A stretch of DNA of 64,000 nucleotides, from the NCBI GenBank assembly GCA_029834535.1, contig JAQMWT010000010.1:1-64000 (forward strand), in the 5' to 3' direction. The position numbers and the translations under genes are program-made. This document shows positions 51,267 to 62,938 of the stretch, piece by piece. Numbering within the stretch: the stretch's first letter is position 1; the number at the start of each line of letters is the position of its first letter. The DNA is from Chrysophaeum taylorii (taxonomy: Eukaryota > Sar > Pelagophyceae > Pelagomonadales > Pelagomonadaceae). The notes under the pieces were generated by a model. It made no database searches and was not told where the DNA came from. It saw only the letters and a program-made list of their open reading frames with translations.

Positions 51267-51603
51267 TGTGGCGGCGACTTCCGCCTCCTAAGGCTTACCC
51301 CTCATTTAGCCCCCCCCCCCTTATCAGGGGTCCTTACTCCGTTCTGATGATGTCAGTTTTCTCTATGACATCATCTTCCTTTTCCGTGACATGTGTCACC
51401 CTGATTTCTGTGATTCGATAATATCTTAATCATAAAGCAACAGCCGATCCTCAAGTTGTGAGGACCAGGCACGGAAGTTGTTTGTGGTTGTGTGGCGAGA
51501 GAACGGCCTTCCTCGTCCAGTGACTCCAGCAAGGGCACGGACGCGAGCGGCGAGCCTAGATTCGAAGGCGCGCCAGGTAGGCATAATTTCTCCTAACGCT
51601 ACA
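51267..51603 (+). repeat. 5' LTR of gypsy copy 3
   Basis: 337 bp, TGTGGCGGC...CGCTACA. Contains the inverted pair ATGATGTCA (51347-51355) and TGACATCAT (51366-51374). TGGTGGAGGAATAC from 51606, two bases after the LTR, is the likely primer-binding site. Confidence 0.92.
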
Positions 51604-52066
51604 GGTGGTGGAGGAATACAAGATTCGAGCGACCATATCGGTCGCAGCGGACGAGTGCATCTTGCATTCTCTACACGGTCCGGACGAGCCGCGCGCGCCC
51701 TGATCAAGCGCGCCGACGAAGAATTCAAGAGGGACCATCGCCGCGGGAAAGTTCCCCGGCCGGATACGTTAGTCGTCGGAGGTGATGACGCGCGGATCGG
51801 TTCGAGCCGACGCGCAACCCGGGTACCGCTGCCGCAGGCGAGCGGAGTGAGATCGCAACTCACAAAGGCATTGATTGCCGAGCAGAGACGAAACCTGCCG
51901 CCCAACGGAACTGATAAATCGGTCGGTGGAAGACGCACGCGGCGACGATATTACGCGTGTCGTGGACGAGTGAAAGTCCCAGAGTCGAAGGAACACGAGA
52001 ACGACGACGACTCGACCATTTTGGTCCCGTTCTGACTTTGGCCGATTAGAGCGAGCCGGGGCCGAT

Positions 52067-53581
52067 ATGGAGGAAGACGATGCTGCTGATGAGCAGATAC
52101 GAGAACCCGAACCGTCAAGTCGTCCCGAGGGGACGAACGAGCGGAACGATGATGATGACGATGAAGTTGATGATAACGATGATAAGGATTATGCTACCGA
52201 GGGTGATGACGAAGAGGAAGAGCTGGACTACAACCGCGACGGGCCGGTGGAAGCGCCGCCGGAGAGTCAACCGACAGCTCCGTCAACACGTGCACGAACC
52301 CCAGATGCAACGAACATGAACGAGTTCTACGAAGCTCATCTACGCGCGTTACGCCGAGAAAACGAACGCTCACAAGAGAGACTTCTACAGCACATCGCGG
52401 AATAAAGCGATCGAAATGAGCCACTACGCCGGAAGGAGACAGAATAGTTACGAGAGCAAGTGCGGACAGCGAACTCTCGAGCAGAAGAACTCCAAGCTCG
52501 ATCCGAGGAACTTCGAGATCGAGTAGATTTATTGACCCGTGAAAGGGACGAGTTACGTACGCCGAGTCGATCGAGGCGAGCGAACAGCCCGGGATCCCGA
52601 CCCGAGGAAGAGCCGCCGCCTACACGAACACGCGCGAAAGTTAGGAAGCCGCGCTATGATGACGATGATTACGAAGATAAGGAGGAGACGCATGACGACG
52701 GGAAGATCGACAACCAGAAGTTCCTCATTGACATCACTGACCGGTTCGCCAGCGCGCTAGCTAAACACGATCGCAGCAAGGATCGGCGATCAACCTCCGG
52801 ATTAAAGACTGAAACGTTTAAATTGGTTCTTGATGGTCGCGACCAGGACCAATTCGATTTAGATGCAGACGCAGTGATGAGTACGTTAGCCGAAGACCAT
52901 TTTATTATGGAAAAGCTGCGGTACCTACTGCCAGTAAGCTTACGCGACACAGTCGCCCCGATTTTCCGAGAACACTTGAAGAAATACAAGGACGCGTGCA
53001 AGGATCTTGACCATCCGGCGTCTTTTTATTCACGTCGGGATATCGACGATGATGAGTACGGTTCAGTGGTACGACGACTACGACGACTGAACAGGGAGTA
53101 CTGCCTCAAGATTTTGAGATACATCCGATCGAGTTGCCCTTTGCCGATGACGACAGAGGAATTATTACGAAAACTTCAGGGTACGACCCAGGCGACCGTT
53201 CCGAAACGACCTGGGGAACGCCATGTGCACACTTATTGCACCAAATTCCAGAGCGAGGCGATGGCCTACTGCTCTGTGGCCAATCGAGACCTCAATGACG
53301 TTGAGATCATTTCTTATTTGATACGTGGACTGGAGTCCAGCGAATTAAAATCCCGCGTGCGAACCATGCGCAGCGGGCACCCGACTACGTATAATACGTT
53401 TACGTCGACGTTGTCATTGAGTACGCGGCTCGATAAAGACTTCGCGACCGCGTTGGCGGAGCGGAACAGCCGCAATTCGCCGAACCCGTCGAGCGGGAAG
53501 CCGCAGAAACCGCCTTCTGGACGCGGAGGCCGAGCGCTTGCTTCGGGACCGAAAGACAAGAAGACGGAATTTGAATCGTAA
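52067..53581 (+). pseudogene. Gag of gypsy copy 3
   Basis: Frame 52067-52405 is acidic (DDDDDEVDDNDDKD). After a stop at 52403-52405 the frame 52460-53581 runs through a coiled coil, the gag core LVLDGRDQDQFDLDADAVMS and LRYLLPVSLRDTVAPIF, and RPGERHVHTYCTKFQSEAM. Unlike copy 2 there is no frameshift in the core. It ends just before the internal deletion, so the Cys/His cluster and SR tail of copy 2 are missing. Confidence 0.82.
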
Positions 53582-53959
53582 CGTTTAGAGGAGAGCTTTG
53601 CCGTCCGCGTTGAGTCCTGCAGACTGACCGTTTGATTATTATTTGCAAATCGACGAAACCACCCTTCGTCACGTACAAGTTCCGCTGTTAAACACGCGCA
53701 CACGTGTCGTAAGATGGGTGTCGACTGATGATGTCTCCAAGATCGCACCAAATGGAAACCTCCAGAGGTGCCGTTGATTCCGCCTGCAAGAGTTGAGCCG
53801 GGGACGTCTCATGCTTCTTCTGCTGCCCCCCCCCGACAACCAAATTTGGACGTTCCGCCAGATCCTGAGCGAGATCGGGAACCGAAGATTAAGAGCGAGC
53901 CGAGTGTTTGTGTCAAAGGCGAGAAGATCAACAAAGCCACCCGGAAGTGAGACTAAAAT
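53582..53959 (+). pseudogene. Deletion junction and post-methyltransferase linker, gypsy copy 3
   Basis: From about 53590 the sequence matches copy 1 from about 4565 onward (LLNTRTRVVRWVST, then PPDPERDREPKIKSEP). Everything between gag and this linker is missing: Cys/His cluster, protease and methyltransferase. Small indels break the frame near 53730 and 53935. Confidence 0.82.
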
Positions 53960-55325
53960 ATGAGAAAAAAGTTCGATGTGCCATGGAAACATGCGCCGCG
54001 CGATGCTGAGGGTGCACCGCTGCCGCAAACTCCCGAGCATGTCAAGAATAACGAAGCGATGAAAGTGAAGATTCCTACAAAGGAAGAAGTTGACAAGGTT
54101 GTTCAGGAGCTTAGAATTCCTGACAATCCGCACTTAGATGACGATGCGAAACTGATGCTCCGTCACTGTGTGCAATACTCTTGGGCCTTTTTCGACCCGA
54201 TTATGAGACCTGTGGACTCGCCTCCTGTGTCTCTACGATTCAAAGACGCGAATCCGCGACCGATGAAGATGACGCCCGACCGACTGACGCCCGCGAAGCT
54301 CGATTGTCGCCGCAAGCAGATCAGTGAGTGGTGCCGGGATGGAGTCATTCGTCCGGCCAACTCACCTTGGGGCTTTCCTGTGTTGATGCTTCCGAAGAAA
54401 GGAGCTGAGATTGGAACGTCAAACGCGTTCCGTGCTGCAGTCGACATACGTCAGCTCAACGATCAATTGGTCAATGACAGTTGGTCGAACATTCGACAAG
54501 ACGACGCTTTAGCCTTTCTCGCCATGCGACGCTGGCGGACATGCATCGATATTAGATGGGGATACCACAACCTTCGTTTGGATCCGGCAGCGCAAGACGC
54601 TGTCACGATGGTTAGCCCACTTGGCGCTCATAGTTTCATGCGATTACCTCTGGGTGTGAAGACGGCCGGAGCTCTTTTCTGCAAGCAAATGGCGAGCGAC
54701 CTATCGAAATGGATGTATCGAGACTTGGTTGCGTTTGTTGACGATATTATGATGCGATCTGACGATCTTCATCGACATTTACAAGTTTTGATCGAAGTGA
54801 TGTGTCATTTGGCACAGGGAGGGTACAGCGGTCGAACCCCAAAGTTCCACCTTCACAGGATGATATACAATTTCTGGAACACATTTCGACCCCAGAAGGC
54901 ATGAAGCCGAATCCGAAGACGCTGGAAGCACTGCAGAAGATGCCGATTCCAGGTACTTTGCCGAATACTTATCCAAAGACCTAGATACGCTCTTTCATCG
55001 GCATGAGCAAATACTGCCGGCGATATGTGAAGAGCTACTCGAAGATCGTGGAACCGCTGAGACGATTATTCCTCGAAGGCGTGAAGTTCGAGTGGACGCC
55101 CGAGTGTCAAAAGGCTTGGGATGCGATTGTTGAAGCTTTGGTTGACTCCAGAGGAGTCTGACACCCCAATTGTGACCTGCCCTTTCAGATCCGATCCGAC
55201 GCTTCCAATGATGGACTTGGAGCATATATTTTCCAGATTGTCGAAGTCAAGGACGATGCAGGGAGAGTAGCTCGAGAAGGACGAGTGATTAAATACTGGA
55301 GCCGAGCCGAGCCGAGCCGAAGGAG
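53960..55325 (+). pseudogene. Reverse transcriptase and start of RNase H, gypsy copy 3
   Basis: The 314-codon frame 53960-54904 holds the RT through AFVDDIMMRSDD and is otherwise close to copy 1, but reads WGYHNLRL where copy 1 has a stop. A frameshift near 54855 and several stops (including TAG near 54982 and TGA near 55159) break the connection and the first part of RNase H. A repeated GCCGA motif at about 55301-55320 also disrupts the frame. Confidence 0.83.
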
Positions 55326-57631
55326 ATGCGCAATTATGAGCCCCGTCGGCTAGAGCTGCTGGTAGTTATCCTTTCTCTGGAGCACTTTCGAGCCTATGTC
55401 GAAGGGCGCCGGACTGTTATAGAGACCGATCACCGCAATTTGGCGTTTTTACGTAAGGCGGCGCACTCGTCTGGGGAGCTTGCTCGTTGGGCGATGCGCC
55501 TCGCCAACTTTGATCCTGAACTTGGTTACAAGCCGGGAAAGTCACCGGGAATGAGTATCCCTGATTGTCTCTCCCGAAATCCGATAGATCATGTCATCGA
55601 GACTGACGAGTTTGGAGAGCCTTTGAACCACGCTTATTTGGTGTTCCAAGAGCTTCCCCGACTTGTTGATGACCAAGGAATTCCCGCTTCCGGATGTCAC
55701 TTTATATTGTCGTTTGTCACGACCGAACTGCCGGAAGACGAGGAAGAAGGTCCCGAAAAGGATCCGATAAAATTGGCTACGTCACACGCTACGAGACAAC
55801 GTCGGAAGAACCGTGTGCGGGATGAGCCCCAGGTCTTCAAGGGCGCAGCCGCCTACAAGGACTATATTGATAAAATTCCGGATAACACGACGCTCGATGA
55901 GATCGCACGTGAGCAAGAATCTGATGCTACTTGCGAGGATATTCGCTACCGAATGGCCCAAGGTCAGACGCCGCGACTTTCCCGAGCGAACGAACGATAT
56001 GAAGTTGTGAAAGACATTCTTTACCGCATTTCTGCTGATTTGCACCCGATGATTGTGGCACCTGCTACGTTGCGCAAGCGCATTTTTCGACTCTACCATG
56101 ACACTCCGGTTAACGGTGGTCATATGGGACGTCACAGTACTGTCCAGGCTATCCAAGAACGATTTTGGTGGCCCCCCATGTCGAAAGAAGTCAGAGTGTT
56201 CATTGCTGAATGTTTAGTTTGCCAGAAAGCTCGTACGCCTGAGCCAAAACGAGCTGGGATCTTGCAACAGCCGATCTACGATGGTGATGGCGCTGTTCTA
56301 TGCATGGATTTATTTGGACCCTTGCCCATCTATGCATGGATTTATTTGGACCCTTGCCCAGCGCTGGTCCCGAGACGTATCTTCTAGTGTTTTTTGATCC
56401 GTTCTCGCACTTCTTGATTTTGGATGTTTTGAACGACAAGGCTGCTGAATCCGTTCTTGAGTCATTTGTCATTAAAATCCTCCTCAAGGGCTACTTGCTC
56501 CAGATGATTCGTACCGACAACGGTAAAGAGCTCGTGAACAAGTTGATGCGCGAGTTTCGCCATCTCTTCAACACACGATACCAAACTACGATTCCTTATC
56601 ATGCCCAGTCGAACCCTGCAGAGCGTGTGAACCGATTTATCAAGGCCTTCCTCCGTGCCTGCCTTCAGGGCCGGAACATCACGGATTGGCCCGACTTTGC
56701 CCATTATTTTACGTTTTGCTACAACCGCAAGTTTATTCCAGGCACGCAGATTTCCCCCTTTATGCTACGCCTGAACCGTCAGCCGATGATGCCGACTGAC
56801 TACACGCTTATGGACTTTGATACCCGACTGTTGCCAAAGACTCGCTCTGATGCAGTCGCTGAAACTCGTGAACGATTGAAGTATTATACGAAGATCGTCC
56901 GCGAAGCTCGTGATAAAGCTTTGAAGAAACAACGATTGGCTTACAACGCCGATCATGTCGATGTTGAATACAAGGAAGGATCGCATGTTTTGCTCTACAT
57001 TCCTTTCCTTCAGAACAAGCTTCGACCGGAATGGCGAGGACCGTTTATTATCAAGGAACGCCTTTCCCCGGTCACCTATAGGATTGAGTCTCTCGACTCT
57101 CCGCCCGAAGAACGACGTGTTCATGTTAGTCAGATCACGCCTGTGATGGTACCTCCGATCGTTGATCAAGCCATCCGCAAACCCGAAGAAACCTTCCGTG
57201 ATGATTATCAGCACGGTAAGTTTGTTGTTTTCCGGATTCCTGACCGGAAGCGCTCTGATTGGCGCAAGAAGATTTATGTTGCCGAAGTTTACGAGCCTTA
57301 CGATTACCAGAATGATCGTGTTGCTCTACATTTCTATTCCGACTTGGGTCCGAATGATGATGTTGCTTATTTCAAGCCGACCTCTCACCTTTCGAACCGC
57401 AAGCTCAAGCCTGAGTACAAGGACGTTGACGGTCGCAGTTTCACCGACAAGTCCAAGATCTCATCCAGCACAACTCCTTGTGTCACGGATTTCGCTCCGC
57501 ACGAGATTGATGTGTTGGTCCCCAAGTTTACTCTACGCAGTGGTCGAGTTCCCGAACCGATCATCACCCGCGTTTACAAGAAGATTCGTTCACGAGATGC
57601 TCGTAAGGCGAAGCCGCGCTCCTCGCGCTAG
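55326..57631 (+). pseudogene. RNase H end and integrase, gypsy copy 3
   Basis: 55326-56387 is open from the RNase H Glu helix (RRLELLVVILSLEHFRAY) into the integrase zinc finger (NGGHMGRHSTVQAIQERF). A 32-bp direct duplication (units starting about 56299 and 56331) repeats the codons around the first catalytic Asp (CMDLFGPLP) and shifts the frame. The second frame 56300-57631 continues with MIRTDNGKELV, SNPAERVNRF and the C-terminal GPF module to the same stop as copy 1. Apart from this duplication the integrase looks complete. Confidence 0.87.
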
Positions 57632-57658
57632 CCGCTCGCTGGGGCAGCTCGAATTCTT

Positions 57659-58008
57659 ACCAGGGGAGTCCTGTGGCGGCAACTCCCGCCTCCTAAGGCT
57701 TACCCCTCATTTAGCCCCCCCCCCTTATCAGGGGCACCCTACTCCGTTCTGATGATGTCAGTTTTCTCTATGACATCATCTTCCTTTTCCGTGACATGTG
57801 TCACCCTGATTTCTGTGATTCGATAATATCTTAATCACGAAGCAACAGCCGATCCTCAAGTTGTGAGGACCAGGCACGGAAATTGTTTGTGGTTGTGTGG
57901 CGAGAGAACGGCCTTCCTCGTCCAGTGGCTCCATCAAGGGCACGGGCGCGACCGGCGAGCCTAGATTCGAAGGTGCGCCAGGTAGGCATAATTTCTCCTA
58001 ACGCTACA
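57659..58008 (+). repeat. 3' LTR and polypurine tract of gypsy copy 3
   Basis: CCAGGGGAGTCC precedes the 337-bp LTR starting at 57672. It differs from the 5' LTR at about a dozen sites. The GATGT duplication follows at 58009-58013. Confidence 0.92.
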
Positions 58009-58013
58009 GATGT

Positions 58014-59164
58014 GATCTGGCACTTTCCGCGCTTGATATCACCACATCAGATGGAACTTTGTCACCCGGATAAGAAAAATCCCTTTGACTTACGGGTGGA
58101 TTCTTTGCTTCTCATAATTACTGTCTGACAGTGACACGATTTCGGTATCATCCCACGATTTGTCGTCGCTGTTACTTAAAAGCGCACACGCTCACAATTG
58201 GTAGCACGCGCAAAGGACCCTTACTTGGACCTTGGGATCACCCGCCCTTGTTTCCATGCATGATGTTGCCAACTACCCGATTTTCACTTTTATTCGATTT
58301 TTGTGCTCGACTTGCACTTGTTTACACCGATTTCCTTACTTCACTGCCTCACGACTTTTCTTTCTACGCGAACTGTGGCAGTAACGCCCATCCCCCCACT
58401 TGCATGCCTGTTACTTGCCACTTACCCTGGTTGTTGCTCTGGTACTGACCTTGCGATTATGGGGGGGTGCACCCGCTCTTCCACTGAAACCAATGTACCA
58501 GGAATTTGTATTGTTTTCTTGCTATTACCCTCAAGGCAATTGTCTGATGGCGTGAGCGTTTACGCTGATGTCGGGCGTGTGGTGGTTTCACCCGCGGTTC
58601 GGGCTGGGTGAACGGGCTTGTTGTGGCCTCCGGTCCGGCCAAGAGGGGGCGGGTATCTGAGAAGCCACTACAGAACACTGTTGTCGCATCCAAAATGCCC
58701 ATCCTGTTGGTTCACCTGCTATTGCTTTTTAGATACTTCGAGAGAGTCACTTTGACATTACTCTTCGAGCCCGTGCAAGCAAAATAACTTTCGGCGTTTC
58801 GCAAACTGCAATCCTCTTACCTTCCGCGTACTCTATATATTCCCCTGTACTGCGCTTCTTGCAGTTGCGTTTGCCATCAACACTTCTGCTCCTCAGCGTT
58901 GGTACAGCTTCTTTAATCGAATCAATCCCTCTCTCGCCACACACTTGAATCGTTCGAGAGGGCTTGTTAGCAACGCTCGAAGACCGCCAAGGACGCACAA
59001 CGTCACGAGTGCGACCAACGCACGTGGATTATAAAAAAAAAAAAATCGAAAGGCACATTATTGATCAAAAGCAGCAAAGTTTACTGGCAGTCATCCCGCA
59101 AAAATATCCTACTCTGATTCTCACAGAAGCACTGCGCATTCGGCATGTTACCATTAATATAAAA
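58014..59164. other. Unassigned spacer
   Basis: Several short frames, none recognisable. An A-run lies at 59033-59044. No gene or repeat family is supported here. Confidence 0.5.
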
Positions 59165-59255
59165 AGGGGAAACTCAAGTTTCCAACCTCCATACAAGTTT
59201 GGTCACCGTAAACCCTCAACAAGTTTGATCACTTAAGTTTGGTCAATCCCCATCT

Positions 59256-59502
59256 AACTTAACTAACTAACTTCAGACCTCTCCCGAGCATGGGAGCCAG
59301 GCCGGACCGACAAGAGCCAGTCCGGAATCACGGGCCTGTAGACGAGGGGCGCCGAAAGGTGGGTCGGCGGAGAGTGATCATCAAGCTTGTCGCCATGCGA
59401 CGAGGAGACCGCGAGGTGACTGACAACCAACTCGTCGATAACCTTCCGTCTGCGCCCCCCGGCCATACCCCGTCCCACTGCGAACGTTCCGGCTGCCAAC
59501 CG
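59256..59502 (-). mobile_element. Truncated SINE/LINE-like insertion in MULE B
   Basis: 247 bp bounded by the perfect 9-bp duplication TCCCCATCT (59247-59255 and 59503-59511). It starts AACTTAACTAACTAACTTCAG on the plus strand, the reversed (GTTA)n tail. The rest matches the 3' 240 bp of the element at 32863-33223. Confidence 0.88.
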
Positions 59503-60389
59503 TCCCCATCTGGATTCACGAAACTTGCACTTTGAGAGACCAAACATAAGGCTCGCTGACAAAACAAGGGCCGCCGTGATCAAGCTTTCAGCGGTTCTGA
59601 ATGTCGCGCTTTGACCCCGCAGCGTCCTTCGACTTCGAAACGATCGATGAAGAGGTCGGTATCGATGCGGGCTTCGCTCAGGTCGAGCGGCAGCGTGGTG
59701 GTAACACGCCGACGTCGGTTGACCACGACGCCGAGAAAGAAAACAAGAAGTCGCGTGTCCTGACGAAGGTAAACGACTATGAGAGATCGCGGTACGCTGT
59801 CGCAGCTCAGAGCGTGCAAACACGAGGCTCCACTTTACTCGACATAACCTAAGTAACAAGTTCAGCGTGTGTGTTCGCGAGACCGACTTGCAGCAGATGA
59901 TGTTCGACACTGGCGGCAAGTTGACGGCGCGTACAACAACATGGTTAACAACAGCGCGACAGCGTTGTCGTTCAATTGCAAGATACAAGGCTGCAGCTTG
60001 TCTGTGCGTGCTGCTCGTTGTGATGTGCAAGTAGACAATATCGTTACGTGTGCTGAAAGGCACACCTGCTCCGAGCCTTGTGCCGATGAAGATCCAGCTA
60101 TCGTGCGAGGAACTTCCACGAGGCCGTGTCGGTCCTCATCAAGGGCTTTATGGAGGGCAAGTCAGGCGGCTCTTCTCGGCATATGCGTTTGATAGACATC
60201 TGCAACAACGTCATCCGCTAAAGGCACGAGATGGCGAAGCGGGATCGTTCGCTGTAGCCTGCCATAAACATCGAACTAAGGTGCATCCGAAAAATCTTGG
60301 GCGACGAAACATCGCGGTATCAGCGCTGTCTTGCGCAGGCCTTGTTTGTGGATGTTGTCCTGCGAGTGTTCGCATGTTGATGCGTGTGT

Positions 60390-60600
60390 ATGGTCAAACT
60401 TGGAGGCTTTGTGACCGAACTTGTAACATCGTTGATCAAACTTTGTGATCAAACTTGCTGCCTTGTGATCAAACTTCAATTTGAGTAATCGAACTTGCAT
60501 GTAAGTGACAAAACTTGTGGCTTTTTGTGATCAAACCTAATTCAATTTGGTGTGATCAAAATCTCGAACAGTCACATCAAACTTGTCATACTTGAGACTT
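60390..60600. repeat. GATCAAACTT array in MULE B
   Basis: About nine GA(T/C)C(A)AACTT motifs at about 20-bp intervals, equivalent to the intron array of MULE A at 16057-16262. Confidence 0.75.
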
Positions 60601-61886
60601 GTACTGATGACTAGGTTTGGTGTCAGCGATCTTCCCGAGAGAGGATGTCGACGTCTTGACATCCCTTCGCGCCGCAGCTTGTATTTGCCGACTTTCTCGT
60701 ACAGTGCTCGACGGTGCAGCAGCAGCGGGAGATCTTGCGGCGGGGCAGGGTTGTGGAGATGCGCGAGGAGGAGGATAAGGTGTTCACTTACGGTCGTGCG
60801 AGTTGTTTATGCAGGCGCAACGGCACGTGTTCGCGTTGCCGTCCCATGTTCAAGCTGGACAGATCGCGTACGCGACGGTGAGGAACTCCTGAGCGTGGTC
60901 CTGTACGGTCCCGCGCAAGTGAGGGACTACAATCTTCGGGTGCGCCAGGGGCGTTGCTCGCGCAGTTTCTCGACGTCGTCGAGTTTCGGGTTCTCGACCC
61001 CGAGTCGATTATCAAAGACGCGCGCCCTCTCGGATTTTGGGATGCAGAATGGGGTGATCCGCCTCACGCAGACCATGTAAGTCTGGTGTCCGATGTCCGC
61101 TTGTTGCTGAAGAATGACTTACGACCACGGCAACACCACCGTGGTGAGTCGCGGTTTGGGTGGCTTCTACGAACGATGGAAGGTACGAGAATGGGCCCAG
61201 CTTAAGTACGCCAAGCCGTGGGAATCTGCTCTCGAGGGCGCACATCGCTGCCCGCTCTCCTTGCGTATCGCCGCGCTGTCTTAGGATCCCCTTCTAAGCC
61301 GGTCACGGGGGAGTGCCCATGCCCATGCCGTGCGTGTAACGCCACGGTAGAATCTGCATAGCTGCAGCACCTAGCTCTCGTTTTTAAAGCATTTTCGCAC
61401 CAAAAGCGCTCACGCGCCCCCTTAAAAAGCCTCCTTAAGTTTGATTTTAAAAGCCAAAGTTTGGTCAATACCGTGGAAGTTTGAGGAGTAGTGATCAAAC
61501 TTGTTGACCAAGCTTACAAGGCTATTAATCAACTTGAATGGTTGATTGATCAAACTTAATGCAACTTCAGAGTGACCAAACTTAACTGATCAAACTTCTA
61601 TTGAAAGTGACCAAACTTGTGAATTTTCCCTTAAACATACATCAAATCGAGCAAACTTGAAAGAAATTGACCTAACTTGTTGACCAAACTTGACCGATCC
61701 GTCAATAATATTAAAAGGGGAAAAGTCAAGTTTCCAACCACCATATAAGTTTGGTCACCGTAAACCCTCAACATGTTTGGTCACTTAAGTTGTATCTGGA
61801 CTGACCAAACTTATACTTGAAGAAAGCAAGGATAGGGCTCGCTGACAAAACAAGGCCCGCCGTGATCAAGCATTTGGAGGTTCTGC

Positions 61887-62660
61887 ATGTCGCGCCGTGA
61901 CTCCGGAGCGTCCTTTGACTTCGACACGGATGACGAGGAGGTCGATATCGACGAGGGCTTCGGTCAGGTCGAGCAGGAGCGTGATGGTAACACGCGGACG
62001 TCGGGCGACGACGGCCCCAAGAACGGCAAGCGTGGCCTGACGAAGGTTAACGACTGTGACAGATCGCCGCATACGCTGTCGCAGCTCAGAGTATTCAAGC
62101 ACCACGTTTCGCTGCTTTCATGCTATCCGACGAAAGCCGAATTTAGTATGTGCGTTAGGGAAGATCCTGAGTTGCAGCAGAAGATTGTCGACACGGGGGA
62201 CAAGCACCGCGTGCATAACATGATCAATACCACGACGGCGTTGTCGTTCAAGTGTACAGTATAGGGCTGCGGCTTCTTTAAGCGCGCTGCTCGTCGTGAT
62301 GGGCGTATAGACTTCGTCGTCACGCATGATGAACCCCACACCTGCACGGGAGTTTTTATACCGACGAAGACCCAGCCCAAGTCGAACTACCGCACAGAGC
62401 ACATCGTAGAGGCCGTGACGACCATCATCAAGGGCTCTATGGAGAGTAAGTCAGGCGGCACTACACGGAAAAGGCGTCGGATAGATGTCCACAACAACGT
62501 CATCAAAGAAAGGCTCAATGAGATGACGAACCATGAGCATACACTCTCATCCGTCGAGAACATCAAGCTCAAGTGCATCCTAGCGCTCTTGGGAGACGAG
62601 GAGAAGAACGCGGTATCAGCGGTGTCTTGCGCAGGTCTTGTTTGTGGCTGTTGTCCTGCA
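61887..62660 (+). pseudogene. Exon 1 of MULE C transposase: acidic N-terminus and zinc finger
   Basis: The frame 61887-62264 has no shift where copy A has one, but ends with TAG inside the finger (FKCTV then stop). It continues as GCGFFKRAARR and VVTHDEPHTC, so the finger pattern Cys-x5-Cys ... His-x3-His-x-Cys is more complete than in copy A. A last piece (RRRIDVHNNVIKERLNEMTN) runs in frame to the intron array. Comparing A and C shows the ancestral exon, with different lesions in each. Confidence 0.7.
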
Positions 62661-62669
62661 AGGAGATGC

Positions 62670-62860
62670 ATGTGTGTGATCAAACTTGTAATTTTCTGAC
62701 CAAACTTTGTGACCAAACTTGTGACTTTATGAGCAAACTTTTGACTTGGTGACCACACTTGTGACTTTCTGATCAGACTTATGTCCGTGTGATCAAACTT
62801 TGTGATTAAACTTGTAGCTGTCTGATCAAACTCTTGGTTTCGTGACCACATTTGAAAATC
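62670..62860. repeat. GA(C/T)CAAACTT intron array in MULE C
   Basis: About nine motifs in 190 bp, matching the array at 16057-16262. Confidence 0.78.
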
Positions 62861-62938
62861 GTTGCTTTGTGTGTTAGTATACTTTGCCACATCTATATTC
62901 ACGTGTGTGCATCAAGGTCACACTTGTCATTCTCTTAG

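Larger units (their letters stand above)
51267..58008 (+). mobile_element. Ty3/gypsy-type LTR retrotransposon, copy 3; complete ends, protease and methyltransferase deleted
   Basis: Both LTRs are 337 bp, start TG and end CA, and differ at only about a dozen positions. The 5-bp duplication GATGT flanks the element (51262-51266 and 58009-58013). Inside are gag, then a direct jump near 53585 into the post-methyltransferase linker, then RT, RNase H and integrase. The RT has breaks near 54855-55320 and the integrase a 32-bp duplication. It is therefore a deletion derivative of the methyltransferase-bearing family. Confidence 0.93.
59165..61700 (+). mobile_element. Mutator-like element, copy B (transposase core deleted)
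   Basis: Left end GGGGAAACTCAAGTTTCC and right end GACCAAACTTGACCGATCC match MULE A. Exon 1 remains in decayed form (59601-60250; starts MSRFDPAASFDFE). The intron-type repeat array remains (60390-60600). It then jumps near 60600-60650 towards the region equivalent to the second ORF of MULE A (LGFWDAEWGDPPHADHV near 61030). The transposase exons with the DDE core and SWIM finger are missing. A LINE/SINE-like tail is inserted at 59256-59502. No clear 9-bp duplication was found. Confidence 0.8.

Noticed and set aside
51478-52035. 185-codon ORF starting in the copy 3 LTR
   Set aside because: It spans LTR and leader, is absent as an ORF from the other copies and has no recognisable domain; probably chance.
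61701-61716. Target duplication for MULE B or a composite B-C transposon
   Set aside because: AATATAAAA left of B and ATATTAAAA between B and C are similar but AT-rich and not identical; evidence is too weak.
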